Below are positions 47,314 through 58,277 of a stretch of DNA of 64,000 nucleotides, in pieces (positions within the stretch are counted from its first letter, which is position 1; every line of letters starts with the position of its first letter). Source of the stretch: Liolophura sinensis (taxonomy: Eukaryota; Mollusca; Polyplacophora; Chitonida; Chitonidae); NCBI RefSeq assembly GCF_032854445.1, contig NC_088297.1, forward strand, positions 19,543,127-19,607,126. Reading direction: 5' to 3'. The notes beneath the pieces were generated by a model. That model made no database searches, was not told the DNA's origin, and was given only the letters and a program-made list of their open reading frames with translations. Made by a program: the position numbers and the translations under genes.

Positions 47314-47895
47314 ATGTGGCGTTTGGTGATATCCATAGTGTGTCTGTTTGTGCTGATGTGCTTGGCAGAAAGTCATACAGAGTCCCAGCTTTACGTAGAA
47401 ACGTACAACGATCCTGGCTCACCCACGCTGGAAGGGACGACAAGCCCATACTGGTCTACGGAGGACGTAAAGGGCCATAAATCTCAAAAAAGACTAGGAC
47501 AACTATCGCTGAATCAGGATTTGAAAAATTTAGCCCAACTTCTGGAGACACAGCAAGTCCGACGTGCAAGTAGCATCAGGAAAAGAGGGCGTTTGTTGCC
47601 GGCTTACTTCCCAATGTTTCTCCACAGATTCTATGAAAGATCTCAAACGGGTACCACAGACGATTCGGAAGGGTCCAAACGTGGAGGGCCCAGGCTTTCT
47701 GTAAGCGGGGCGCTGTCTACCATCGCTGACATGGTCGAGGCTCAAAACCGGCGGAGAATGTTTCGGCAAATGGCGGCTAACCGAGCCTCTTTGAGTGGGA
47801 TTGGGAAACGTGCTAGTCGTTTAGGGCCGAGGCTATTACTTCCGGTCTCTGTCAGCCAGGAACTGGCGTTAGAGGACAAGGAACGGTTCGAGTGA
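47314..47895 (+). CDS. ELH: ELH/DH44 (CRF-family) neuropeptide prohormone
   Basis: The ORF encodes a 193-residue secreted precursor. Residues 1-18 (MWRLVISIVCLFVLMCLA) look like a signal peptide. KR at 59-60 and KR at 90-91 bracket a peptide whose core, SLNQDLKNLAQLLETQQVR (residues 65-83), closely resembles molluscan egg-laying hormone, whose Aplysia form starts ISINQDLK. It has no Gly before the basic pair, so it is probably not amidated, and RR at 83-84 may cut it further. KR at 122-123 and GKR at 164-166 bracket a second, 40-residue peptide (124-163) containing RLSVSGALSTIADMVEAQN and ending in Ile; Gly164 would supply the C-terminal amide, as in CRF/DH44 peptides. Such peptides act through secretin-type (class B) receptors in reproduction and water balance. 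I chose this ATG rather than the in-frame one at 47266 because a splice acceptor ends at 47283 and because the signal peptide starts here. The coding region is uninterrupted. Family assignment is strong; which peptide is the true ELH orthologue is not settled. Confidence 0.9.
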   Translation: MWRLVISIVCLFVLMCLAESHTESQLYVETYNDPGSPTLEGTTSPYWSTEDVKGHKSQKRLGQLSLNQDLKNLAQLLETQQVRRASSIRKRGRLLPAYFPMFLHRFYERSQTGTTDDSEGSKRGGPRLSVSGALSTIADMVEAQNRRRMFRQMAANRASLSGIGKRASRLGPRLLLPVSVSQELALEDKERFE

Positions 47896-48595
47896 GGACC
47901 CGACAGACGACGAGTCCGCGTTTCCGCTGTGAGTCGAAAACGATCCTTTCTACAGCTAATAGAAACAAGAGACATATAATACTAAGAGACGTATTCCGGA
48001 CTGATGATTTTTAATTGAATACTCTTACTTCAAAGACCCTGTGATTACTGTTTTCATCCCATAAATTAAGCTTAGAACATCACAACATTTGGAGAAACTC
48101 TATGTCATGAGGGACATTTTTCCTTCTTTAGCCCAATTTACATATTATAATTTGGCTTTGTGTAATGCCACATCTCTAAAATAATGTGTCGAAATCATGA
48201 CAAAGATGAAATGTCTGTGAGCGAAACAAAAACTGTTTACGTCCAAATAAGTAGGCCAGTTAAAAACATATGCGTCGAATTCCTGAGCCAATTCCGCTTG
48301 ATGGATTCAGTTCTTGTCGACTTAATTACAAGAGAGATTTATAATTTGTTGTTATAAGTTGTTATGTACGTTAATTAAAATGCTTGTTTTCAAATGTCGT
48401 AAATCTGACGTGCATTCGCCGCTATGTTGGACCTCCAGCAAAAGAGTTCCATGGTCTCTCCTGGGGTGTGCCTTCCAGTATGTGCATTGCACCATGATAC
48501 ACTTTTTTAGATATCCAACATGGCCGCATGTGCAAGTCGTCTGTAGCCTGTATCTAAAAATCTCACACTTCGTTACTAAATATTAAATCGACTAC
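47896..48595 (+). other. probable 3'UTR of the ELH-like gene
   Basis: This is AT-rich sequence after the stop codon with no recognisable repeat until the next SINE fragment at 49018. A possible ATTAAA signal lies near 48583 and AATAAA near 48931; I cannot choose between them. Small ORFs here look like chance. Confidence 0.35.
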
Positions 48596-49017
48596 GGTTG
48601 TTTAGCTGAGGAAGGGAACCAAGCTTAGAACTGACCAAGTTTCTCACTGGGACACATTTGGACTTGATTGACGCGAACTATTTATACAAATCAGACATCA
48701 GCCACGCCTCATCTCAACACACACACCAACACACATTGTGACACATTGTAACACAGTGTATTCATAATGTGTTACGAAAGTTTGGTTTTTTTGTTTTGTT
48801 TTATTTTTTTTTTTGTAGTAGTCTTAGATATATTATATATTTCTGCATATGTATATATCGTTCCAACATTTCATTATGTGAGAACGAGTTCACGCAAAAA
48901 AATTATGTGCTATTAAAAATCAATCTCTGCAATAAATTTCTATTGAAAGTGAAACGAGATTCTCTACTTCGTACTTTAACGCTATTGTTACAGGTGAAAG
49001 CGGTCAAAACCTTTATG

Positions 49018-49131
49018 CATGCATTTATTTTATCTGTGTTTTACGTCGTACTCAAGAATATTTCACTTATACGACGGCTGACAGCGCAGTGGAGGGAACC
49101 CGTTTAGAGCCCAGGGGAAACCCACGACTAT
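49018..49131 (-). mobile_element. SINE-A 3' half
   Basis: ATTTTATCTGTGTTTTACGT, TACTCAAGAATATTTCACTT, ACGACGGCTGACAGC. The head half is missing. Confidence 0.8.
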
Positions 49132-49740
49132 AAACTTTAACAATATGCCGCGTAGTCATTTGTAGTTCCAAATAATTAATGTATTAATGTGTATTAGACA
49201 GGACATAATGTCAATCATACCCCCTCTCACATGGGGGGATAATTAAAACGGGCGAGAAAACAACCGGGTCATAAATTAAAGAGAACAAAAACTTACCATA
49301 ATTAAATCTTGTCTTATTTTGTCTGGTAAAATAAACCCAGCCAATAAATGCCTTCAAATTAGAACTGACGGCATTTATTAGCTCCTCATGTGTCAGAAAA
49401 CCCGATGAAAAATGATTTACTTCAGTTAACATCAAATTAATTGAAAACTTTAAATTGCCATATGAATGAATTGGTTTAAAAAGCAGACATTTTCTGACGG
49501 TCTTGTTCGATTCAGCGTCAAGGGCGAGAATGATATATGTATAACCTTGATAAGAACTCATGTCATGTCTGCTTTTTCCCCACATTTTGTCGGCAGAGGA
49601 CTCCATTTCAGTTTCAGATTTGGTCCAAACTGACATGTTCTAATATGACGTGGGCAATCATCCAAGTTCACCCACAGTACGTAGCAATTTTCCCACGTCA
49701 CGTCAACTATCAACCAAAATCGTATAAAATCGACTTGAAT
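49132..49740. other. unassigned 141-codon minus-strand frame
   Basis: 49211-49636 (minus) is open for 141 codons with hydrophobic stretches (GWVYFTRQ, LFSLIYDPVVFSPVLIIPP). No family is recognised and no splice signals stand out. AT-rich codon use makes chance plausible. Confidence 0.2.
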
Positions 49741-49920
49741 CGACCTGTCACCAATGTGGTCACTGTGAATTCAAGTCCAGCTCACGCTTCCTTTCTTCCA
49801 ACAAGCTGCGGATGGTCGTGGGTTTCCGCCGGGCTCTCTTGACCGTTTCTTTCCGCCATAACGCCTCTGAAATATTCTTGAGCATTACGTAAAATACCAA
49901 TCAAATAAACTTAATAAATC
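49740..49920 (+). mobile_element. SINE-A lacking its A-box half
   Basis: GTCACCAATGTGGTCACTGT, intact B box GTGAATTCAAGTCC, GCGGATGGTCGTGGGTTTCC, diverged tail GAGCATTACGTAAAATACC. Confidence 0.8.
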
Positions 49921-50278
49921 ATTCAATTCAAGCTCGTCAATCACAAAAAATCGTTCATGCTCCGTTCATCTTTTGCCAGGCCGCCAATCACATATATCTG
50001 TCTAGAGTTAACTCGTTCACCTTCCACATCGCCGATCTGTTAAAAAGGCGTACAGAATCGACTTGATATCATGTCACATGGCCAAACACCGAAACATCGC
50101 TTTCGACTCATTCTCGTGTGACGTCGTTAAACGCCCTTCCTGGGTCGACGTCATCCCATGGACCACACACAAAACTTTTTCCATTTTGTGTCCCTACCAA
50201 CGGAAGAGGTTGATCGTCTTGGTGATTTGGCAACGATACACTGATGATATTAATAAACACTATGCAAAAATTTAAAGG

Positions 50279-50972
50279 GGAACCTCGCTGGCTAAGATAA
50301 GTGCGCTGGCTTCCTACGACAATAAGGTCTGAGATCATGTGTTTGAATCCAGCCCTTGCCTTTACGGCAAAGAACTGAAGTTAAAAGGTTTTTCGAGAAT
50401 CTGAATAAGACTGAAGACTTATTCAATCCACTCTGGTTTCCTCGACCTATACACCGACGTGGGAAGGTTAGGCAGCAACTTGCGGATGGTGAGTGAGTGA
50501 GTGAGTGAATGCTTGGGTTTAACGTCGTACCTAACAATTTTTCAGTCATATGACAACGAAGGAGTCCTTAGAGTAGATGTAATGTGCCTCCTTGATGCAG
50601 AGCGGGTTTCCACTAGTCTTTTATCTTGTGCTGTTTCTCTGAGACGACTTACCGAAGACATGTCAGTAAGTCGACCCTTCAGAGCTGATACGGGTTAACC
50701 AGTCGTTGCACTACCCGGTAATGCTGAACGCAAAGCGAAGAAGCTACAACTTTATCTTTTAATGTCTTAGGTGAGACCCGACCCAGGATTGACCCTGGAT
50801 CTCGCGCTCACGAAGTGGACGCCCTACTAACTGAGCCATCGTGGCTGGTACTTACTGATGCTCGTGTGTTTTCCCCAGGCTCTGCACGGGTTCCACCCAC
50901 ACTATAGCTTGTCGCCGTCGTGTGAGTAAAATATTCTTAATCACCAATCAAATAAATAAATAAATAAATAAG
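50279..50972 (+). mobile_element. SINE-A variant with another tRNA head, split by SINE-C
   Basis: The head GAACCTCGCTGGCTAAGATA with B box GTGTTTGAATCCAG is at 50279-50370, and the body runs to CAACTTGCGGATGGT at 50490. It resumes after the inserted SINE-C at TTTTCCCCAGGCTCTGCACG, ending in (AAAT)n at 50972. The A-box side and central part differ from SINE-A proper, while the 3' end is the same. Confidence 0.8.
50491..50850 (-). mobile_element. SINE-C inserted in a SINE-A variant
   Basis: 360 bp, minus strand: tRNA head with A box TGGCTCAGTTAGTAGGGCG and B box GGGTCGGGTC, ending in the (GAGT)n run at 50491-50507. The flanking CTTGCGGATGGT (50479-50490) and CTTACTGATGCT (50851-50862) match at 9 of 12 positions, a decayed target-site duplication. 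Confidence 0.9.
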
Positions 50973-50994
50973 CATCAATGAAAGCAGTGATATA

Positions 50995-51045
50995 AATGGA
51001 AAATTCTCGAGCACGGCGTTACACACCAGTGAAATAAATAAACAT
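50995..51045 (+). mobile_element. SINE-A tail fragment
   Basis: TTCTCGAGCACGGCGTTACA and CACCAGTGAAATAAATAAAC. Confidence 0.65.
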
Positions 51046-52387
51046 GAACGCTTGTTAGTAAGAGACAGTATCGTGACGTCACAAAAAATGTTGCAACTTA
51101 CTTTAAACAGACTGCAAAAGTAGAAAAAGAACACAAAAAATAAAAAAAATAAAAAAACAAAAAAAAAACCGCTTGACACATCTCGTAGAATTAAGACCAT
51201 GTGGGAGACATTTCCCTTATTTCATTCATTTTTTCAATAACAAATTTCATTTGGGTTTGCTTTGGTAAAGGGGACGTTGATGGAACAGTGAATGAACGTG
51301 AGTATGTTTTCTTGAAAATAACATTTAGTTCAAAAGGTTGTTGATCATATTGGTCAAATATACGTTATTTCTGTAACAAATAATAACAACCGTATGTGTA
51401 TACATATTACGTGTGTATTATGTAGACGGTAAGTTGATGTCTTATTTTGTCAAATCGTTTAATTTAACATTTCAATACCCGTTGCTAAATGTTTTCAATG
51501 CCCAGACTCGACCCCTATGATGAGGTTAAATAACAGAGTTGACACGTGACAACCTACATAAACAGTGGTAGCTCTATAGGTTTCCAAGACTTTTTGATCA
51601 GAATAAATATGCATGCATATTGCAAATATGATATCTTTATTTAATGCACATAGAATTTCCACGCCGACATATACATAACTAGTTTGTTATTGTATTAACG
51701 TATAAATGTCAAATATTTAGGAAGCTGCTTGGATCTAATCCTGAAAGCCGTAAGCCTTCATTTTATCTCATTGTGCTTTGGTCAATGGTCTAAATTGGGA
51801 CTTGAACGCTGCCGTTTAACATGTTCATTAAATGGCCTAATCATTCAATGAGTGTAAACAACTAATAGACGGCTATTTAGTGTCATTTGGGACTAACATA
51901 ACAGTTACATTATATTCTGTTATATCAGTCCCAGGCGTCATGATAAATGCTTAGCACCGTCATAACCACGGGGCTTCCATTGTTTAGTTGCATATACCTA
52001 CCCACAAACCACGTATCTGCGGGGCACACAAACAGGTCTAGGTACATCGGTTCGAGCGCTTGTAACTAACAACAGGGTTCATGGCCTGTCAGACAAATTA
52101 TCACAGCGTTTAGCTGCTCGGAGAAAATAAACACAACAAACGGGTGATAAAAGCCTGTGATTAGTGATAATGTAACCTGCATGCAAGGTGTTGAAGCCGA
52201 TCATATAACGGTAGAGTCACGGAAGCAGTCAAGCGTTTAAAATGTGAAATTAAAAATCTCCTGTATGTCCTGTAGCAAACATATCTGCCCGTGAATTAAA
52301 TAGGCTAAGTGTTTTATTAAACATTAGGCAGAGCGCATTGTGGTTCGCCCTAAGGTTTTTCCTGAAAGCAAACAGTACGTATTTGTC
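51046..52387. other. no recognised feature
   Basis: AT-rich unique sequence; an A-rich stretch (CAAAAAATAAAAAAAATAA) at 51130-51170 is low complexity. Confidence 0.4.
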
Positions 52388-52583
52388 AGAATGTATTTAT
52401 TTATTTATCTATATATTTCATTGCTGTTCCACGCAATTCTCATGAATATTTCACTTATACGACGGCGGCCAGCTTTAGGATGGAAGGAAACTGGGCAGAG
52501 CCCGGGGTAAACCCACGATCGTCAGCAGGATACTGGCAGACCTTCCCATATACGACTGAAGAGGAAGCCAAAATGAGATGGAC
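52388..52583 (-). mobile_element. SINE-A lacking head
   Basis: TTTATTTATTTATCTATATA, TTCACTTATACGACGGCGGC, GAAACTGGGCAGAGCCCGGG. It stops at GAGGAAGCCAAAATGAGATG, before the B box. Confidence 0.8.
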
Positions 52584-55500
52584 GATTATTGCATGGAACG
52601 TTCATTTTGATTGATGGTTCGTATACAAATATTTTCGACACAATGACTTTAATTTCCTTCACGCATAAATCTGATCATTATAGTCTACCTGGAAAAAAAC
52701 TGAGATCATATAAATATATAAAACGATAAATTTCCGGCTTTACTTGTTCGTGTCTCATACTATATCTGCACGGGGCCGTAAACGTGACATGGAGAAAAAA
52801 ACATTTTGGAAGAGAAAAAACACTTTATGGTGAGAAAGAAAAATGTTCTTAACCCCTGAATTTTTAGGTCGGAGTTTACAAGTCGGGTGTGCCGACATAA
52901 CTGACCAATCACAAGGGATACGCTATAATCTCATCTATATAGATGGGGCTACTGCATGTTCCTCAGTGCCATAATGCTTTTGCAAATTAACTTTTGTCGC
53001 TTGGAAATTATACTTTCTCAGTCCCAAAATGTTCTTTTAGACGACGATGAACGCCAACACGATTTATAACTTCCAACAATCTGGAACTATTATTAATAAA
53101 GCAGACATTCAACCAAATAATAAGATTAAAACTTATCACAGCCGTCCTCAGACACGTATGTGACATCATGTTAAGGCTTTTGACCCTCATGTATATATAG
53201 CTTGCCTGAGTTCCACCCTGGCTGGGTCAAGTACATGTATTCGAATAGTGTCTCACATATAGCTGTTGCAGTTAAGATTGAAAGAGCTTAATTAGGCAAT
53301 ACAAGGCCAAGGGCGTTGTATATTGTATTTTATTTAGTCCACATATGTCTCTTTGAAATCTGTTCACGAATAAGCTGCCTCGATGATATATGGAAATGCC
53401 TTGCCCGCCTACAACAAGTTGGTCTAAAGCGGTGTACCCTTTTATTCCTTCTGTTTCTGCGTAGACCTAGTCGTGTCCGTCAAACCAAGTCGTACAAGTA
53501 CATGAAGTTCACAAGCACTGCAGTGTGGCAGCTGAGAATATGTGTATTTAAACAGATTGGAACTGACCGGTATAGGCGACCATGACCATTTTAATCCTTG
53601 TTCTTGACTTAAAATACAAGTTATCTCATAGTCCGTAGTCAAAATATGTTATCAGTGAGAGATACTCGTCTGTGGCTGCCACATTGGCTGTTTGATGGCA
53701 AACGACCTGAGATTGGCCAATTAAGTCGAGATCCCGACTGCAAAAGTCGGAGGTTTAATACAAGATTTTCTATTCTCCAAAAAGTTTTTTTCACCATGTC
53801 ATTGTATTTTTGATCTTCCAAAAAATTTGTTCCTCTTCCAAAAATTTTGTTTTCATCATTTCACGTGGTCTTCAACGAACGCTAGACATCATGAGCATCG
53901 TAGAAACACGGGTGAGACCCCACTGGAGCGAGCCATTGGATCATTTTCACGAAATATGGTACATGTATCAAAGTAGGAGGCGCGTTACAACTGTATTACT
54001 CAAGAATTATTTGAACATAAAAGGAATATTAACCAATCGGCTTGGAGGCACTTGCCCATCGATATAAACAACAATACATGATTGAAACTCGACAGTCACA
54101 AATTCAGCCAGTCGCCTATATCCATCTGCCTCTAAAATCAGCCATACTCGCTACCAGAATTGCCTCTCACTAGTGACACGAAACATCGCAACCCCTACCC
54201 ATCGCCATGTCAGACATCCATTTCATTACAAAGAAAATGCAGTTTGATACTTCTTCTAACTCAGTGAAGTCGATCAATTTAGCTAACATATGTCGCTCTC
54301 CGTGAAACATATTGGACTCCGTCCATTATCCATCTTGCCACTTTTTTTTTTGAATGATTATCACGGCACCAGAGGCAATGAAGCCTTGTTGCCGAAAACA
54401 AGACTATGGAGATCAACATTATTATTTAGAAAAAGCATTCTAACTGCAATTCCAGTGTGAATAGTTTGTAGTGGTACCCATTAAAGGTAATTTTGGTAGT
54501 TTGTATGAGTAATTGTAATGAGAGCTGAACAAAGGCGACAAGTTAAAAGAAGTTAACAGACTTCACCACAATATTTTATGCTGTAATCCTTCATATTAAC
54601 GTAGGTAAGAAAAGAAAAATTGACGGACTCAATTGTTTACCTTGTGCCAGAGACAAGGTAAACAATTCACTCCAAACACATGAATAACTTCTTCCGAAAA
54701 AAAGAATCCCGGGAAAAACATAACCTCCTTAAAATGTAGTTAACATCCTTGGACTTTACTTCAGGAGCTGCTAAATTTTGTCGTGCAGTTCGTTGTGGGA
54801 AGGGGTAATCTGAAATGTGAGACATAAACGAAGCAATATGATGTGTGCATTCGTCAACAAACGGCTGAAATACTGCAAATGCCACGTTAAAACCTTGGCG
54901 CGCTTACGATCATGCGGAAATTCTGGTGTCGCCAGCCAATCGTGTGACATCGGTGTTTTATAGTCGTAAGGGCCCTTATTCTTGTGTTCGTTCGTGTACT
55001 AATACATGCGAATGCAAGGGACATAACTTTTTAAGACAGCTCGTTTTTGTAAGCGAAGTTGAGAGAGTTATTTGCCCCTGTTGTTTTGCCCTCTTCGGAA
55101 TTTTCAGACGCCTTGGTAGATGTAGGCTGCGTACTATAAATCGAATTGTATGACACCGAGCACAGTCCAAGCTGTCTTTACTCTACACTTAATCTACGCT
55201 CCAAGTAAATTGAGACGAATCTCACTGGTGTATGTGAATGAAATATTTCATTCAAAATTCATATGCATGCTATGAATGCATCCGGCATATATACCTTAAT
55301 AACACGTTTCCAATGTGTCTACAGATACCCTTTGACCTCCAACCGACCAGCGTAGAAACCAATGAAACGTTTTCCCTCGGTTGGAAATATTCTGGGGAAA
55401 ACATCAATCGCACTATTATTGTGGACAATATTTAATTCGTCTGACATGTAAGTCATTTTAGTGGAATGTTTTGGGGAGTTGTTTGTTTTATTTTTTAGTC

Positions 55501-55629
55501 ATAAAGCTGACTGTACTGGTGTTCACGACAACAGTACTTTATAGTTTCCGTCCACAGGAGATCATTTTCTTTGATTGCTGTCTTGTGTCTACCACCGATC
55601 GCTTTCAGTCAAATATCACTGCCGTGTTT
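52584..55629. other. 3 kb with no recognised gene
   Basis: Unique sequence with frames up to 94 codons (53316-53585, 54926-55170 on both strands), none with a recognised domain. Confidence 0.35.
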
Positions 55630-55945
55630 CCGGCCCCGATGGCTCGGTTGGTAGAGCGTCCGCTTCGGGAGCAGTATATCCATGGTCAATCCTGGGTCGG
55701 GCCACACCTAAGACCTTGGCACTCAAGGAGGATAATGCAACGACTGGTTGACCCTTAGTATCATGGCGCGGATGGGGCTGCTTACTTGCCTGCGGTCCCG
55801 GTGAAGCAGCACTAGATAAAAGAGTGGTGGAAATCCGTCCTGCAACAAGCAGACACGTACATGCACTCCAAGGACTCCTTCGTCTTCATATGACTGAAAA
55901 ATTGTTAAGTACGACGTTAAATCCTAAGCACCGACTAACTCCTTG
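55630..55945 (+). mobile_element. SINE-C, plus orientation, tail lost
   Basis: GGCCCCGATGGCTCGGTTGG (A box TGGCTCGGTTGG), GGTAGAGCGTCCGCTTCGGG, then ATGGTCAATCCTGGGTCGGG. It runs to GTACGACGTTAAATCCTAAG and ends without the (GAGT)n run. Confidence 0.85.
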
Positions 55946-56012
55946 TAGAGATCATACCTAAACTGAAAGCCATGTGCAAAACACCCATATTTCTCAGTCA
56001 TACCATCAGATC

Positions 56013-56269
56013 GGGGCCTCCGTGGGTCAGTTGGTTAACGCGCTAGCGCGGCGTAATGACCCAGGAGTCTCTCACCAATGCGGTCGCTGTGAGTTCAAGT
56101 CCAGCTCATGCTGGCTTCCTCTCCGGCCGTATGTGGGAAGGTCTGCCAGCATTCCCCCGGGCTCTGCCCGGTTTCCTCCCGCCATAATGCTGGCCGCAGT
56201 CGTATAAGTGAAATATTCTTGAGTACAGCGTAGAACACCAATCAAATATACAAATAAATAAATAAACAG
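56013..56269 (+). mobile_element. SINE-A, full length with perfect 9-bp target-site duplication
   Basis: 257 bp: head GGGGCCTCCGTGGGTCAGTT, B box GTGAGTTCAAGTCC, body GGCTTCCTCTCCGGCCGTAT, tail GTGAAATATTCTTGAGTACA then AAATAAATAAATAAA. CATCAGATC flanks it exactly at 56004-56012 and 56270-56278. It is the cleanest and probably most recent insertion in the window. Confidence 0.95.
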
Positions 56270-56439
56270 CATCAGATCTTACCAAGCCTGGTCCTCCCTT
56301 CAAAAACAACAACAACAAACAAACAAAAAAAAACACTGCTAATCCACCTTCAGATATTTTCCTAACTGATTTGACTGATGTTCAGAGAAAATGATTTTTT
56401 TACGCTGGCTTGGAACCCACGACGACTATTGATTAGACT

Positions 56440-56610
56440 GCCAGCGTGAAACATTGACCCAGAACCCTCACACCCAATGCGGTCGCTGAGAGTCCAGCAA
56501 CCTGCGGATGGTCGAAAGTTTGCCGTCGCACAAATATTCATGATTACGGTGTTAACAGGAATCTAATAAACAAAAATGCAAGTTAACACCAATGAAATAA
56601 ATTAATACAA
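56440..56610 (+). mobile_element. SINE-A with large deletions
   Basis: CCCAATGCGGTCGCTGAGAG, CAACCTGCGGATGGTCGAAA, then directly CACAAATATTCATGATTACG. A second tail stub (AACACCAATGAAATAAATTA) follows. Confidence 0.7.
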
Positions 56611-56697
56611 TCAAACGCGAAACATCACAGGCTAATAATCTTTTTCCCATCATAAAACCTGCAAAAACGTGTTAGTCTGATTTTCTTGGAAGCAATA

Positions 56698-56760
56698 GTG
56701 TATTTGTTTCTATCACACTCACCACAGTGTTGAGTGTGATAGAAACACTACGAAATACAC
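56698..56760. repeat. 63-bp snap-back hairpin
   Basis: GTTTCTATCACACTCA (56706-56721) and TGAGTGTGATAGAAAC (56731-56746) are perfectly complementary over 16 bp around a 9-base loop. The outer GTGTATTT (56698-56705) pairs with AAATACAC (56753-56760) after a 6-base bulge on the right arm. Transcribed, it would fold into a tight hairpin about the size of a microRNA precursor; it could equally be a tiny foldback element. Confidence 0.7.
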
Positions 56761-56764
56761 TGCA

Positions 56765-57405
56765 TAAAAATGAGCTATATCGTTAACCTTATGCTTGACA
56801 GTTGATTCCAGCTGGGTGAAGCCATCTTATGTACATGTATATATTCCAGACGAGACATGGAATATTTTTTCTGGATGACAGTGAGTAAAAAAACAAAGAA
56901 AAGCTTATCATTCACTCTGGATTTATTGAAATGTTTTTTTTTATCTAAAACACGAGTAGAATATCGGATTTCGAGATGTGAGGGAACAGATTGTAGACAA
57001 AGCAAGCTGAATTAAAACCAAAATAAAATGCTACAGAACCGTGCTCCTAGGCCTTTTTAAATGTTCGTTGTGGAGGTAGGAGTCAGGTAAAATACGTTTA
57101 ACAAAATGTCTGAAAAGACCTTTCAGAAACCATGTTTATTTATCCCTATATATTTAATTCAGTTAAACAAATAGAAGTGAATTCAGCAACAACTTTTACG
57201 TCTGACGATAACGGAACTGTTCATCCAGTTGATTTACTGGGTGTATCGCTGTAGAGAAAGGGGACAGCAGTGTGAAGCATTCAAAATATTATGTAATGTG
57301 TATGTAAATCGGGCAATGGTGACGTCACAAACGTGTAATGCACTACTACAATTAAAGGTTTGTCGTGATTTATATCTTCACAAAAGAAAGCCATGTTTTT
57401 GAAGG
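56765..57405. other. no recognised feature
   Basis: AT-rich sequence downstream of the copy 1 Crypton-domain exon on the minus strand; presumably intron. Confidence 0.35.
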
Positions 57406-57410
57406 CCTAC

Positions 57411-57936
57411 CGAAGACCCATTTTCCTCAGCTTAAAAGCGCTCTGGCTGCGAGCAAACTCTGGTGCACGAGTAATGGAGTACGGGTAGCCGTTTTCTTTG
57501 AGGTAGCTTTCCAGTCGCGAGCGCAGCGCGGTAAACGAGGCCCTGTTGTAATCTTCCCCGGATGATTTCCGGACGGTTGCGAAGAAATTCTCCAAATGCA
57601 GATCTAGTTCCACTGGTGAAAGGTCGTAGATTTCCCGTCGGTCGTTGGGATGTTGCTCTCCAAACCACCTCTCGAAAGTCCCCACGGCGGCAAGGATGAA
57701 TCGAATGGTGTTTGCAGGTTTGGACATCAGCTTCTGTCGCCTCTGGTTGTTCACAGACTGGTGGCGTGCAGCGCTTAGATCACCGGCATAATGTCCGTCT
57801 GAAAGAGAAGGACTTATCATTCGAGTTGTCTCTCTTGATGTAGCACCCGGGAGTGACAACGGCTGGGGATGTTGTTCTGCTTGTTGTTCACTTTGAAGTC
57901 CCAAAACGTCTATCCAATACACATCGTCAGTGGAAA
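57411..57936 (-). CDS. Internal exon, Crypton-derived recombinase SAM-like domain (copy 1)
   Basis: On the minus strand an acceptor (TTTTTCTTCTGTTGTAG, AG at 57938-57937) opens an exon of about 175 codons whose first two bases complete a split codon. Residues 1-65 are low-complexity linker. Residues about 70-175 form a helical domain with FERWF (88-92), ELDLHLENFFATVRK (109-123), ALRSRLESYLKENGYPYS (136-153) and EFARSQSAFKLR (159-170). This is the pattern of the N-terminal, core DNA-binding half of the Crypton tyrosine-recombinase domain (DUF3504 neighbourhood) domesticated in ZMYM2/3/4, QRICH1 and KIAA1958. The likely donor is GTAGGC at 57410, just before an in-frame stop. The catalytic half is not in this exon and was not seen in the window. 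The protein is probably nuclear; function unknown. A second copy lies 4.8 kb upstream on the same strand. Confidence 0.75.
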
Positions 57937-58091
57937 CTACAACAGAAGAAAAACACGGTAAGGTTTCTTGTAATTTAATGCCACAACCATTTAAATGTAA
58001 GCAGGGTCCCAAGCGTGATAGAAAATGTTCTTCAAGAACTTTCCCGGACCATTCAGTTTAAGCAGAAACCCTCACGTGAAGATTGAGGAAT

Positions 58092-58277
58092 GCTATTTCA
58101 GTGGTTTACTTACTTGCCTTCGGTAAGGCGTGTCAGAGAAGCAGCACTAGATAACAGAAAGGTGGAAATCCGTACTGGATTTGTGGAGGCACATTACATG
58201 CACTCTAAGGATTCCTTCGTCGTCATATGACTGAAAAATTGTTAAGAACAACGTTAAACCCCAAGCACTCACTCATA
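58092..58277 (+). mobile_element. SINE-C 3' fragment
   Basis: TACTTACTTGCCTTCGGTAA, GCAGCACTAGATAACAGAAA, GTCATATGACTGAAAAATTG, ACGTTAAACCCCAAGCACTC. It lies in the putative intron upstream of copy 1. Confidence 0.8.

Noticed and set aside
47220-47480. Overlapping 86-codon frame at the ELH-like locus
   Set aside because: It is out of frame with the signal peptide and peptide motifs and begins inside the intron; a shadow ORF.
56072-56336. minus-strand ORFs of 66 and 76 codons
   Set aside because: They are reverse translations of the full-length SINE-A at 56013-56269.
57432-57668. 78-codon minus-strand ORF overlapping copy 1 exon
   Set aside because: It is a shifted-frame shadow of the Crypton-domain exon. 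The same applies to 62418-62606 for copy 2.
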